Positions 18,938-27,377 of a stretch of DNA of 64,000 bases are shown one piece after another. The position numbers and the translations under genes are program-made. Below the pieces are notes generated by a model. That model was not told the DNA's origin. It did no database searches and saw nothing but the letters and a program-made list of their open reading frames with translations. The first letter of the stretch is position 1; the number at the start of each line of letters is the position of its first letter. The stretch spans positions 62,001 to 126,000 of the forward strand of contig DAOTNF010000004.1 of the NCBI GenBank assembly GCA_035450685.1, read 5' to 3'. The stretch comes from Syntrophosphaera sp035450685 (GTDB taxonomy: Bacteria > Cloacimonadota > Cloacimonadia > Cloacimonadales > Cloacimonadaceae).

Positions 18938-19559
18938 TTGAGACTCCTGTGTGCGTTAAAACTTGGTTGATGATCAGTTTGTGCAGCTCCTGGGGGGGCA
19001 AGGTGGCATCCAGCACCACAAAACGCCCCGGCTGTTCTTTGGCAAGCAAAAGATATTGCTGGCGCACCCTCTCGTGAAAGGAACGGTCTTCCTGCTCCAG
19101 TCGATCCAACTGGCGGTGCCCGATGCGCGCGAAGCCCTCCTCCACAGGGAGGTCAAGCAAAAAAGTGATGTCTGGTACTGTGTTGAAGGTGGAAAATCTG
19201 GTCAGCACCGCGATGAAATCCAGGTTTTGCTCGCGGGCAGCACCCTGATAGGCGATGGTGGAATCGTAATAGCGGTCGCAAAGCACGATCTTGCCCTGGC
19301 GCAGAGCAGGCAGTATCCATTGGCCGGTATGCTGGGCACGGCTGGCGCTGTAGAGCAGCAGCTCCGTTTCGCGCAGCATTTCTTTGTTGCCGGGATCCAG
19401 CAGCAGGGCGCGGATGCTTTCCGCGATGGGGGGGCCTCCGGGTTCACGGGTCAGCAGAGAGGGTTTGCCAAGCTCTTCCAGCTTTTCCGCCAGCATCTTC
19501 ATCTGGGTGCTTTTGCCGCTGCCCTCGATTCCTTCAAATGTGATAAATAGACCTTTCAT
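18927..19559 (-). CDS. tmk: Thymidylate kinase
   Basis: Phosphorylates dTMP to dTDP with ATP. The P-loop GIEGSGKST is at residues 10-18, the DRYYDSTIAYQG motif binds the dTMP phosphate, and a LID-region SRAQHTG-type segment is present earlier. Length (210 aa) is standard. The gene lies 15 nt after nadB and overlaps the ctpA start. Confidence 0.96.
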   Translation of the reverse strand: MKGLFITFEGIEGSGKSTQMKMLAEKLEELGKPSLLTREPGGPPIAESIRALLLDPGNKEMLRETELLLYSASRAQHTGQWILPALRQGKIVLCDRYYDSTIAYQGAAREQNLDFIAVLTRFSTFNTVPDITFLLDLPVEEGFARIGHRQLDRLEQEDRSFHERVRQQYLLLAKEQPGRFVVLDATLPPQELHKLIINQVLTHTGVSSER

Positions 19560-19574
19560 GGTAAGCTGGCCATC

Positions 19575-21173
19575 CTATATTATCGTATCTATCAGATACA
19601 GGTTGTCGTTTCTTTCGGGATTGTCGATCAGAAAATGCGCGCCGCGGCTCTCCTTGCGCATCAGTGCGCTGCGGATCACGGCGATGGCGATGATGGCCAT
19701 ATTGCGCGTTTCCACCACTTCCTTGCGCACTGCGTTGTGTTGATAAAAGTTATTTACTTCGTTGTAGATGTTCTCGATGCGGGACAGGGCGTATTTGAGC
19801 AGACGGCGGGAACGGCGGATGCCGACATAGCCGTCCATGATGGTGCCAATGATCTCCCGGTTGTGGGAGATCACTACCCATTCGTTTTCGTTGAACTCAT
19901 CCATCTGTTTCCAGACCGGAATCTTGGGGAAATCCACCTCTTCGGTGTTTGAGGGATGGTTGCCGGCGCGGTAGGCTATCACCAGGGCTTCCAAAAGGGA
20001 GTTGGAAGCGAGGCGGTTTGCCCCGTGCAGGCCACTGCAGGCTACTTCTCCGGCGGCAAAGAGGTTGTGGATGTCGGTGATGCCGTCGATGGTTGAGAGT
20101 ACCCCTCCGCAGAAATAGTGTGCCGCTGGAGCCACCGGGATCGGATCCCTGGTGAAGTCTATGCCGTGCTCCGCAAGGCGTTTGCCAATGTAGGGAAAGT
20201 GAGTGCGCAAGACATTGGCGGGGATGTTGGTGGCATCCAGATAGCAGAATTTTTCGCCGCGCTTTTTAAGCTCGGCGTCGATGGCACGGGAGACGATGTC
20301 GCGGGGGGCAAGGTTGCCCCGGGGGTGATAGTTTTCCATGAAGGTGCTGCCATCGCTGAGCCTGAGCACCGCTCCCTCACCCCGCACTGCCTCGCTGATG
20401 AGGAAGGTTTTGCCTTCGGGGCTCCAGAATGCGGTGGGGTGAAACTGCACAAACTCCATATTGGCCAGACGCGCGCCTGCCAGCCTGGCCATGGCCATCC
20501 CGTCACCGGTTGCGACATCCGGATTGGTGTTGTGCGCGTAGATGCGTGAAGCCCCGCCAGTGGCAAGCATGGTTTTGCGAGCGCGGAAGATATGCACTTC
20601 ATTGGTCTGGATATCCATCACATAGGCTCCCCAGCAGGAAATGCCGGGAATGAAACCGTCATCCTGGACTATATGGTGTTGGGTGATCAGATCTATGGCG
20701 ATACTGTTTTCAAAGATATCGATGTTGCTGTTTTTGCGGCAGCTTTCGGTGAGCGCTTCCATGATCTGATGCCCGGTGGAATCTGCCGCGTAAGCGACGC
20801 GACGGTGCCTGTGGCCGCCCTCCATGGTCAGAGAGAGGTTTTCCAGGCGGTTGTCATAGTGTTCGTTTTCCAGGGTAAAATCTGTTCCCAGATCGATAAG
20901 GTATTGAATCAGCCTGGGGCCTTCGGCAATGATCTGGCTGATCACCTGCCGCTTGCCCAATTCCGCGCCGGCGATAAAAGTATCCTCACAATGGCCGGAA
21001 AACGTATCCGCTTCGTCCAGAACTGCCGCTATACCACCCTGGGCATAGTCTGTGTTGCAGTTGAACAAGCCTCGTTTGGTCACAATTGCCACTTTGCCCA
21101 GGCGTGAAACCTGCAGCGCATAGACCAAACCCCCAATTCCGCTTCCGATCACCAGAAAATCGTAGTCTCTCAA
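19575..21173 (-). CDS. nadB: L-aspartate oxidase
   Basis: A flavoprotein that oxidises aspartate to iminoaspartate in the first step of de novo NAD synthesis. The FAD-binding GSGIGG is at residues 10-15, and SxxAQGGIAAV-like TDYAQGGIAAVL follows. The active-site segment VQFHPTAFW and the REAs-type GEGAVLRLSDG are present, together with the flavin-proximal AAGEVACSGLHGANRLASNSL region. Length (532 aa) is typical. It is separated from rimI by 1 nt. The partner nadA is not in the window; nadD is at 5715-6290. Confidence 0.95.
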   Translation of the reverse strand: MRDYDFLVIGSGIGGLVYALQVSRLGKVAIVTKRGLFNCNTDYAQGGIAAVLDEADTFSGHCEDTFIAGAELGKRQVISQIIAEGPRLIQYLIDLGTDFTLENEHYDNRLENLSLTMEGGHRHRRVAYAADSTGHQIMEALTESCRKNSNIDIFENSIAIDLITQHHIVQDDGFIPGISCWGAYVMDIQTNEVHIFRARKTMLATGGASRIYAHNTNPDVATGDGMAMARLAGARLANMEFVQFHPTAFWSPEGKTFLISEAVRGEGAVLRLSDGSTFMENYHPRGNLAPRDIVSRAIDAELKKRGEKFCYLDATNIPANVLRTHFPYIGKRLAEHGIDFTRDPIPVAPAAHYFCGGVLSTIDGITDIHNLFAAGEVACSGLHGANRLASNSLLEALVIAYRAGNHPSNTEEVDFPKIPVWKQMDEFNENEWVVISHNREIIGTIMDGYVGIRRSRRLLKYALSRIENIYNEVNNFYQHNAVRKEVVETRNMAIIAIAVIRSALMRKESRGAHFLIDNPERNDNLYLIDTII

Positions 21174-21174
21174 A

Positions 21175-21612
21175 TCAATTTCCTTTTACAATCATTGCCA
21201 TTACATAGGCGTCTTCATCAGGTAAGGTGTAATATCCTTTGCGCAACCCGACGCGCTGGAAACCAAACCCTTCATACAGGGCCAGCGCAGCCAGGTTGGA
21301 CACCCGAACATCCAGGTAAAAATGGGTGAACCCTTTGTCGGTTAGCTGGCGGAGCGTCTTTTCCAGCAGCTCCTTGCCATAACCCTTACGATGATAAGCG
21401 GGATCGATCGCCAGATTGATGATCACGCTTTCGTCGATCACATTGTGATACATAATATAACCCACCAGGGTGGCATCTTCACAGATCACCCAGGATTCCC
21501 CAAAGTCTGAGCTGCTAAAGGCATCTTCCGGCCAGGGGCTGCTGAACACCTGCTTTTCGATCTGCAACACGGCGGGCAGGTCGTCCTGACGCATGGGGCG
21601 GGTTACTCTCAA
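21175..21612 (-). CDS. rimI: Ribosomal-protein-alanine N-acetyltransferase (GNAT)
   Basis: A 145-aa GNAT enzyme of the RimI type, which acetylates the N-terminus of ribosomal protein S18. Visible motifs are QIEKQVFSSPWPEDAF near the start, the acetyl-CoA loop DPAYHRKGYGKELLE, and LDVRVSNLAALALYEGFGF, all characteristic of RimI. It lies 12 nt after argS. The exact substrate could differ, because RimI-like GNATs are numerous. Confidence 0.87.
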   Translation of the reverse strand: MRVTRPMRQDDLPAVLQIEKQVFSSPWPEDAFSSSDFGESWVICEDATLVGYIMYHNVIDESVIINLAIDPAYHRKGYGKELLEKTLRQLTDKGFTHFYLDVRVSNLAALALYEGFGFQRVGLRKGYYTLPDEDAYVMAMIVKGN

Positions 21613-21624
21613 TTGGAATTCCTG

Positions 21625-23277
21625 TTACATCTTTTCCGGCGCACTGATGCCCATCAGGTCCAGACAGATGGCCAGCACGTTTCTCACCGTATCTATCAAC
21701 AGCAGGCGCGCCTGCGAAAGTTCCTTGTCCTTGCCTCCCACCACTTGGTGTTTGTTGTAGAAGCGGTGGAAAAGGCCGCAAAGCTCCTCTGTGTAGGTGG
21801 CAAGGCGGTGAGGTTCGCGAAATTCCGCTATCAGCTCCAGCAGTTCAGGTAAATCGGTGAGTTTCTGGATCAGAGCGAGTTCCTCAGCTTTGACCAGTTT
21901 TTCGCAGAGCTCCTTTTTGAAGGTTCTGGGCAGGACCTTGTCTTTTTTGGCTTTCTTGATAATACTGCAGATGCGGGCGTGGGCGTACTGGCAGTAATAG
22001 ACCGGATTTTCGTTGTTTTGTTGCAGAGCGAGTTCCAGATCGAAGTTCAGATGAGCGTTGGCCTTGCGCGCAATAAAGAAATAACGTGCCGCGTCTTTTC
22101 CCACCACGCCCACAAGATCGTCCATGGTGACAATCTTGCCGGCTCTTTTGCTCATTTTGACCTTTTCTCCGCTCTCAAACAGGTTTACCTGTTGCAGGAA
22201 GATGATTTCCAGCATGTTCTCATCGTATTTGAGGGCCTGGAAAGCAGCTTTCAGCCTGGGCACATAGCCATGATGGTCGGGGCCAAAAATGTCTATCAGT
22301 TTGGTGAATCCTCTTTGGATTTTGGTCAGGTGGTAAGCCAGATCGGGAACGAAGTAGGTGATCGAGCCATCACTTTTCATCAGCACGCGGTCTTTATCGT
22401 CACCAAATTTGGTGGAGCTGAACCAGATGGCGTCTTCCTTTTCATATGTGCAATCGGCCTCGGTAAGGTAGCTGAGAACCTCTTCTACCATGCCTTCCAT
22501 GCGCAGGGTTTTCTCGGAGACCCAGCTTTCAAAAGTAACCCCAAATCTTTCCAGAGATTGCCTTTGCATCTCAAGCATCTCGTTGAGAGCAAATTCCTTA
22601 AGGTGTTCGGAGCGCTCTTTTTCGGGCATCATAAACACCCGCACTCCCTCGGTGGCGTTGAGTCTGTGAGCCAGATGCTTCACATACTCGCCATGATAGG
22701 CATCATAGGGGAATTCGCCGATGTTTTCGCCGTGTATCTCGCGCAGTCTGAGCTCCAGGCTTTCCGCCAGGATATCGACCTGATTGCCCGCGTCGTTGAT
22801 ATAGAACTCACGTGAGGGTTGGTAGCCAACTTTCTTCATGACGCGATAAAGCGTATCGCCAAAAGCGGCTGCCCTGGCACTGACTATATTCAATGGCCCA
22901 GTTGGATTCGCGCTGACAAACTCCAGCAGAACTTTCTCTTCCTGGCCGAACTCTGAGTCTCCAAAACTCGGCCCTGCCTTGTGGATTTCCCACAGCATGT
23001 CGTGATACAGCGCTTTGGAGAGATGGAAATTCAAGAATCCGGGGCCAGCCAGTTCCACCTTCTTGTAAAACTTGTTCTTCTTCAATTCCTTGATCAGCTT
23101 TTCAGCCAGCACTTTGGGGGCTGTCTTGTTCTCTTTGGCAAGGATCATGGCCACATTGGTAGAATAATCCCCATGGTCGGCCAGATTAGGTATTTCAACC
23201 GTGAACTCGCGCTGCTGGCTGAGGTTCAGGTCTTGCAATATCTTGCAGATGTTGTCATGGATTAGGTGTTTGATCAT
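21625..23277 (-). CDS. argS: Arginyl-tRNA synthetase with atypical HIGH motif
   Basis: Class Ia synthetase charging tRNA-Arg, about 550 aa. The Add-1-like N-terminal domain (EIPNLADHGDYSTNVAM) precedes the catalytic core. Where most ArgS have HxGH after NPTGPL, this one reads NPTGPLNIVSARAAAFGD, so both HIGH histidines are replaced. The second signature KMSKRAGKIV is intact. The DALR anticodon-binding domain at the C-terminus ends in ISAPEKM. I chose the ATG at 23277, preceded by AAGGAAGGG, over an upstream in-frame ATG at 23316. The chosen start overlaps rsfS by 23 nt. Confidence 0.94.
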   Translation of the reverse strand: MIKHLIHDNICKILQDLNLSQQREFTVEIPNLADHGDYSTNVAMILAKENKTAPKVLAEKLIKELKKNKFYKKVELAGPGFLNFHLSKALYHDMLWEIHKAGPSFGDSEFGQEEKVLLEFVSANPTGPLNIVSARAAAFGDTLYRVMKKVGYQPSREFYINDAGNQVDILAESLELRLREIHGENIGEFPYDAYHGEYVKHLAHRLNATEGVRVFMMPEKERSEHLKEFALNEMLEMQRQSLERFGVTFESWVSEKTLRMEGMVEEVLSYLTEADCTYEKEDAIWFSSTKFGDDKDRVLMKSDGSITYFVPDLAYHLTKIQRGFTKLIDIFGPDHHGYVPRLKAAFQALKYDENMLEIIFLQQVNLFESGEKVKMSKRAGKIVTMDDLVGVVGKDAARYFFIARKANAHLNFDLELALQQNNENPVYYCQYAHARICSIIKKAKKDKVLPRTFKKELCEKLVKAEELALIQKLTDLPELLELIAEFREPHRLATYTEELCGLFHRFYNKHQVVGGKDKELSQARLLLIDTVRNVLAICLDLMGISAPEKM

Positions 23278-23638
23278 GCGGAAGCCCTTCCTTGTTATGG
23301 CTTGAAAGCTGTTCAAATAACTGGTCTATCTTGTAGAAATTACGTTTTTCAGGCAGGAATATATGCAGGATCACATCTCCCAGATCGACCAGTATCCACT
23401 GCCCAAACTCCAGCCCGGCTTTGCCGAGTACGCTCAGTTTGTGTTCCTTGGCCATATCCAGCACATGGTTTGCGATAGCTTTGTTATGCAGATCGGCGTT
23501 ACCTTCGCAGACAACGATTGCATCTGCATAGTCGATGATGCTTTCCACATCGTACACGCGGATGTTTTCCGCTTTCTTGTCGTTCAGCCATTCCAGAATG
23601 GCTTCGAGCTTGATATTGTCAGACAATATCTCCTCCAC
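23255..23638 (-). CDS. rsfS: Ribosome silencing factor RsfS
   Basis: A 127-aa Iojap/YbeB-family protein that binds uL14 on the 50S subunit and blocks subunit joining under starvation. The signature VVCEGNADLHNKAIANHV followed by GQWILVDLGDVILHIF is diagnostic. A short Pro- and Asn-containing tail extends past the usual domain and overlaps argS. It lies 37 nt after the LytR_C gene, the widest gap in this part of the operon. Confidence 0.93.
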   Translation of the reverse strand: MEEILSDNIKLEAILEWLNDKKAENIRVYDVESIIDYADAIVVCEGNADLHNKAIANHVLDMAKEHKLSVLGKAGLEFGQWILVDLGDVILHIFLPEKRNFYKIDQLFEQLSSHNKEGLPHDQTPNP

Positions 23639-23675
23639 TTACTTCAATCTCATACATATACACTTGTAGCTGTCG

Positions 23676-24140
23676 CTAATCCTTCATATAATCTTTAAAG
23701 TCCTCACCCAGGATGATTGTGAACTGGACATCCGACTCGGGATTACGTGCCAGCGTATAACGCTGGATACCAGTCATCCTTTGCAGGCGCCGCAGGTCTT
23801 GCTCATCTCCGTTGTTGAGAACCAGCACCGATTTATTGTAAATTGGGTAGGGGGTGCTGCTTACCCTAAGCACGTCGATATTCTTGTCCTTGATATACAC
23901 GCTGTAATCTGCTGCCAGCTTTTCGATGCCACAACCATTGCTTACTTCCACCCGAATAGCCGGCAAGTTTTCCTCGTTATCTTGATTACGCTCGAGCAAG
24001 CCAAACATTCTGGTAAAATATGCCAGCAAAGCCAAGGCTATCAACAAGACCAGGATCAGCAGATAGCGCCAGGGACGCTTAGGGGTCAAATCTTCAGATA
24101 CACCGTTTATTGTCAAATTCAATGTATTATTCCTTGCCAT
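23676..24140 (-). CDS. Single-pass membrane protein with LytR C-terminal domain
   Basis: About 154 aa. One membrane segment (YLLILVLLIALALLAYF) follows a short cytoplasmic tail, leaving the rest in the periplasm. The exported part resembles the LytR_C domain (IRVEVSNGCGIEKLAADYS, then SVLVLNNGDEQDLRRL and a closing ILGEDF). The LytR-CpsA-Psr catalytic domain is absent, so this is not a ligase itself. I chose the ATG at 24140, which overlaps the HIT gene by 14 nt. LytR_C beside rsfS occurs in other bacteria; its function is unproven. Confidence 0.82.
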   Translation of the reverse strand: MARNNTLNLTINGVSEDLTPKRPWRYLLILVLLIALALLAYFTRMFGLLERNQDNEENLPAIRVEVSNGCGIEKLAADYSVYIKDKNIDVLRVSSTPYPIYNKSVLVLNNGDEQDLRRLQRMTGIQRYTLARNPESDVQFTIILGEDFKDYMKD

Positions 24141-24630
24141 CCAACAAGTTGGCAAACGCGTCCCGCAGAGAGGAAAAGCTTGTCTCGAAAGCTTCGGGTA
24201 TCACCCTTTGGCCGCCGATCACAGTCATAAAGTTGCAATCTCCGCTCCAGCGGGGAACCATGTGCAGGTGCAGATGTTCGTCGATCCCGGCCCCGGCTGC
24301 TTTGCCCAAGTTCATCCCAAGATTTACTCCTTCGCAGGCATAGACAGACTTGAGGGCTATCTCTGCTTGCTGTGCCAGATGGCCCAATTCTGCCAGCTCT
24401 TCCGGTTTTAGCCCGGAAAGCGAAGCGCAATGCCTGTAGGGAACCAGCATGATATGCCCGTTGTTGTAGGGATAACGGTTGAGCATGGCATAACAAAACC
24501 TACCCCGGTAAAAGATCAAGTTTTCGGCATCCGCCTCAGTATCCTGCCAGCGGCAAAGGATGCAATCTCCAGGCTTGGGCGAACGGATATATTCTGAACG
24601 CCAGGGAGAATACAAGTATTCCTTATTCAT
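24127..24630 (-). CDS. HIT-family nucleotide hydrolase or transferase
   Basis: A 167-aa protein with the histidine-triad motif HLHLHMVPRW, where the middle His is the nucleophile. Upstream are RYPYNNGHIMLVPYRH and a CILCR motif (CxxC) near the N-terminus that may bind zinc. The PRW variant and the long N-terminal region resemble the Ap4A phosphorylase-like HIT branch. The start overlaps the end of the GlmU-like gene by 8 nt. Confidence 0.9.
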   Translation of the reverse strand: MNKEYLYSPWRSEYIRSPKPGDCILCRWQDTEADAENLIFYRGRFCYAMLNRYPYNNGHIMLVPYRHCASLSGLKPEELAELGHLAQQAEIALKSVYACEGVNLGMNLGKAAGAGIDEHLHLHMVPRWSGDCNFMTVIGGQRVIPEAFETSFSSLRDAFANLLDGKE

Positions 24631-25648
24631 AGGGGTCTTCTATGAATTGCTCGCGCAGACCCAGGATATGTCCTTCCGGAACGTGCGCGTGCACCAGGAT
24701 GTTGTGTCCTTCCAGGATGCAGTCTTCGCTGATATAGCTGTCGGAAATGAGGCTGTTCGGTCCGATCGAGCATCCCGTCCGCACTGTTGTCTTTCCTTTC
24801 AGGATGCAGTTTTGGAAGATTTCCACATCCGGCTCGATGGCAACTTCATCATCGATATACACGGTATTGGGATTGTGGATCACCACCCCGTTGTTCATCC
24901 ATTTGCGGCGAATTCTGTCTACAAAGAGGTCTTCCAGTTCCGCGAGCTGTTCCTGAGAGTTGACGCCGGCCACCTCCATCAGATCCTCCAGCACCACAAA
25001 GGAGACGGTCTTGCCCGCTGAATGCAATATGGAAACTACGTCCGTTAGATAGTATTCATGCTGATTATTGGCGTTGGATATCTGTTTCAGGGACGCAAAG
25101 AGGTCTTCAGATTTGAAGCAATAGATTCCCGTGTTCCATTCTTTGATGGCGCGTTGTGTTTCGGAAGCGTCTTTGTATTCCACAATACCCATCACCTGTC
25201 CCTTGTCATCCCGCAAGATGCGCCCATACTTGCCGGGATCGTCAAGGAAAGCGGTGAGGACGGTGCAGGAAGCCTGGCTGCGCAGATGCTCCTGATACAG
25301 GCGGGACATAGTTTCGCGGCCAAGCAGGGGAACGTCGCCGCACAAAATCAAAACATCATGTCCATGATCATGGAATATCGGTTCTGCCATCATTACCGCA
25401 TGGCCGGTGCCCAATTGTTCGGTCTGTTCGACAAACTCCAACCTTTCATCTTCCGCGAGGCAGGCTATCACGCTTTCTTTCTGGAAACCCACCACGATGC
25501 ATACACGCAGGCATTCAGAGTCCAGCGCCAGATCCACGACCCTTTGGATCATGGGTTTTCCGGCGATGGGAAAAGTTACCTTGGCCCGGGTCGATTTCAT
25601 CCGGGTGCCTTTACCTGCAGCAAGGATCACAGCTGCGAGGTTATTCAT
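24623..25648 (-). CDS. GlmU-like UDP-GlcNAc pyrophosphorylase lacking a full acetyltransferase domain
   Basis: The N-terminal nucleotidyltransferase domain is complete: LAAGKGTRMKS, then QLGTGHAVMMAEP, LILCGDVPLL and EWNTGIYCF with the uridylyltransferase metal-binding residues. After it comes only a short left-handed beta-helix (about five turns, GVVIHNPNTVYIDDEVAIEP onward). The protein stops at 341 aa instead of about 455. The residues that catalyse glucosamine-1-phosphate acetylation in full GlmU should therefore be missing. It may be uridyltransferase only, or use another sugar. The start overlaps the folK stop by 1 nt. Confidence 0.85.
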   Translation of the reverse strand: MNNLAAVILAAGKGTRMKSTRAKVTFPIAGKPMIQRVVDLALDSECLRVCIVVGFQKESVIACLAEDERLEFVEQTEQLGTGHAVMMAEPIFHDHGHDVLILCGDVPLLGRETMSRLYQEHLRSQASCTVLTAFLDDPGKYGRILRDDKGQVMGIVEYKDASETQRAIKEWNTGIYCFKSEDLFASLKQISNANNQHEYYLTDVVSILHSAGKTVSFVVLEDLMEVAGVNSQEQLAELEDLFVDRIRRKWMNNGVVIHNPNTVYIDDEVAIEPDVEIFQNCILKGKTTVRTGCSIGPNSLISDSYISEDCILEGHNILVHAHVPEGHILGLREQFIEDPYE

Positions 25649-26118
25649 TACATATCTCCTTGTGATTCTATTTCTTGTATTAATGTCTCAATGTTTTTGC
25701 GCAGCACAGGATGCTCCAGATTGGGAGCCAGCTCAGCCATAAGCCTGAGCGCGAAAAGCCTGCGATGCATTTCGGGGTGCGGCACGGTCAGCTTGTCGGT
25801 GTTGATGACCAGATTGCCATACAACAGGATATCGATGTCGATCAGGCGTGGCCCCCATTTCTCCTTGCGTACCCTGCCCAGTTTTTGCTCTATCTCCAGT
25901 GCTGCTTCCAGAAGCTCCAGGGGCGGGAGGGTGGTTTCGATCTCCAAGACCTTATTGTGGAAATCCGGCTGGTCTGTCTTGCCCCAGGGTCTGGTTTTGG
26001 CGAGGCTTGAAGCTCTCTGGATCCTGATTCCCGGTTGAGCGGCCAGTTCCAGACAGGCTTTATGTATCTGTTCCCGGGGCTGTTCAAGATTTGCGCCGAG
26101 GCATAGGTAGGCGTTCAT
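25648..26118 (-). CDS. folK: 6-hydroxymethyl-7,8-dihydropterin pyrophosphokinase
   Basis: Transfers pyrophosphate from ATP to hydroxymethyl-dihydropterin in folate synthesis. Family marks are AYLCLGANL at the N-terminus, then KTRPWGKTDQPDFHN and the signature RKEKWGPRLIDIDILLYG with paired metal-binding Asp residues. Starting at the ATG at 26118 gives about 156 aa, the normal size, and overlaps the folB stop as ATGA; the frame stays open further upstream but lacks conservation. Confidence 0.95.
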   Translation of the reverse strand: MNAYLCLGANLEQPREQIHKACLELAAQPGIRIQRASSLAKTRPWGKTDQPDFHNKVLEIETTLPPLELLEAALEIEQKLGRVRKEKWGPRLIDIDILLYGNLVINTDKLTVPHPEMHRRLFALRLMAELAPNLEHPVLRKNIETLIQEIESQGDM

Positions 26119-26474
26119 GAGCGGGTTCTGGAAAGCTCCACCTCCACCGATCTCAGGCTGCCCGGGATGGGTACAGAGGGTTTCTGGATGCACAGCGTCA
26201 CTTGCTGGATCAGCGGAAAGTCAGCCAGCAGTTTGGTGGCCAGTGTGTTGGCGCAATCTTCAAGCAGCAGAAACTGGTGAGTTTCCATCACTGTTTTGAT
26301 TTCCTGGTAAACTTTAGTATAATCTATGGTATCTTCCAGGCGTCTGATACGGTCGTCAATCCGGGGATCTGTAAAGAGTTGTGCTGTCACTATAAAGCGC
26401 TGTCCCAGTTTCCGTTCTTCATCGTGAAGTCCGTGAAAACCATAAAAAACCATCTCATTCAACCTGATGATCAT
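26115..26474 (-). CDS. folB: Dihydroneopterin aldolase
   Basis: Cleaves dihydroneopterin to 6-hydroxymethyl-dihydropterin, the substrate of FolK encoded next. The 119-aa sequence has FYGFHGLHDEERKLGQRF at the N-terminus with the conserved Glu, then DTIDYTKVYQEIK and a C-terminal IQKPSVPIPGSLRSVEVE with the catalytic Lys. It overlaps folK at its end and rseC at its start, both by 4 nt. Confidence 0.94.
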   Translation of the reverse strand: MIIRLNEMVFYGFHGLHDEERKLGQRFIVTAQLFTDPRIDDRIRRLEDTIDYTKVYQEIKTVMETHQFLLLEDCANTLATKLLADFPLIQQVTLCIQKPSVPIPGSLRSVEVELSRTRS

Positions 26475-26881
26475 AATTTCCTTCCTATGCTTACCTGCAT
26501 TTTACCGCCAATCTTTCTATCAAACAACCTGACAATATAAAAACTAAGCGCCATGGCTCCGAAAGCAATAAGGATAGATGGCAGTTCTGACAGACTGCGG
26601 GAAGCCAGCCAATAACCAAAAAAAAGAAAGGTCAGAGGCAGCAGAAACACCAATATGGCAGATAATACCCGGTTGCCGGGAGCAATATTCAATTGCACCA
26701 GATCGCCTTCCTGTAGCCGTAGATCGGTGATTATCTCAAACACCGCGGGAGTGCTTTTGGCAAAACACATACCTTGCATGGAGCAGCTCTTGCAGCCTCC
26801 GCCCCGCGTAACTTCCACTTTTACCCGGCTTCCTCGCACCTCAATCACGGTGCCCACGTCTTCCGGCAGTTCTTCTTTCAT
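26471..26881 (-). CDS. RseC/MucC-family membrane protein
   Basis: 136 aa. An N-terminal beta-rich cytosolic part (GTVIEVRGSRVKVEV) holds a Cys motif, CKSCSMQGMC (CxxCxxxxxC), that could bind a metal or Fe-S cluster. Two membrane helices follow (SAILVFLLPLTFLFFGYWLA and ILIAFGAMALSFYIV). This is the RseC architecture known from the SoxR-reducing Rsx complex and from sigma-E regulation. No rnf/rsx or sigma-E genes are in the window, so its role here is open. It sits 4 nt after rfaE2. Confidence 0.85.
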   Translation of the reverse strand: MKEELPEDVGTVIEVRGSRVKVEVTRGGGCKSCSMQGMCFAKSTPAVFEIITDLRLQEGDLVQLNIAPGNRVLSAILVFLLPLTFLFFGYWLASRSLSELPSILIAFGAMALSFYIVRLFDRKIGGKMQVSIGRKL

Positions 26882-26885
26882 CCCT

Positions 26886-27377
26886 TCACTTCCTTGCCTG
26901 GCTGCCTGCTGCCAACCGGGCCAGTATCGCGCTGCTGGAAAGCCCTTCCTTAAAAGCCAGGCTGTGGACTACACCGCCCCTGCTCAAGACAAAATCCGAG
27001 CCTACTATATCTTTCACTGCCCAATCTCCGCCTTTTACAAGGACATCCGGGCAGATCAATTCTATCAGTTCAGATGGCGTATCCTGTTCAAAGATCACCA
27101 CGCAATCCACGCATTCCAGGGCTGCCAAAACCAAAGCTCGTTCTTGCTGGGGGATGACCGGGCGACTGTCGCCCTTGAGCCTGGACACGCTGGAATCGCT
27201 GTTGAGCCCGACAATGAGACGGTCTCCCAGTTCGCGGGCTTCTTCCAGATAGCATACATGGCCTGCATGCAGGATATCGAAGCAGCCGTTGGTAAACACT
27301 ATTTTGCTCCCCTGCTTGCGCCAGCTTTCAAGCAGAGAGGGAAGCTCTTGCCAGGTTTTGATCTTAGCGCTGCTCAT
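26886..27377 (-). CDS. rfaE2: D-glycero-beta-D-manno-heptose 1-phosphate adenylyltransferase
   Basis: Adds AMP to heptose 1-phosphate, making ADP-heptose for LPS core. The 163-aa sequence has the nucleotidyltransferase signature TNGCFDILHAGHVCYLEE, then GLNSDSSVSRLKGDSRPV and DVLVKGGDW. In many proteobacteria this domain is fused to the kinase as HldE; here it is a separate gene directly after the kinase, with a 14-nt overlap. Confidence 0.94.
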   Translation of the reverse strand: MSSAKIKTWQELPSLLESWRKQGSKIVFTNGCFDILHAGHVCYLEEARELGDRLIVGLNSDSSVSRLKGDSRPVIPQQERALVLAALECVDCVVIFEQDTPSELIELICPDVLVKGGDWAVKDIVGSDFVLSRGGVVHSLAFKEGLSSSAILARLAAGSQARK

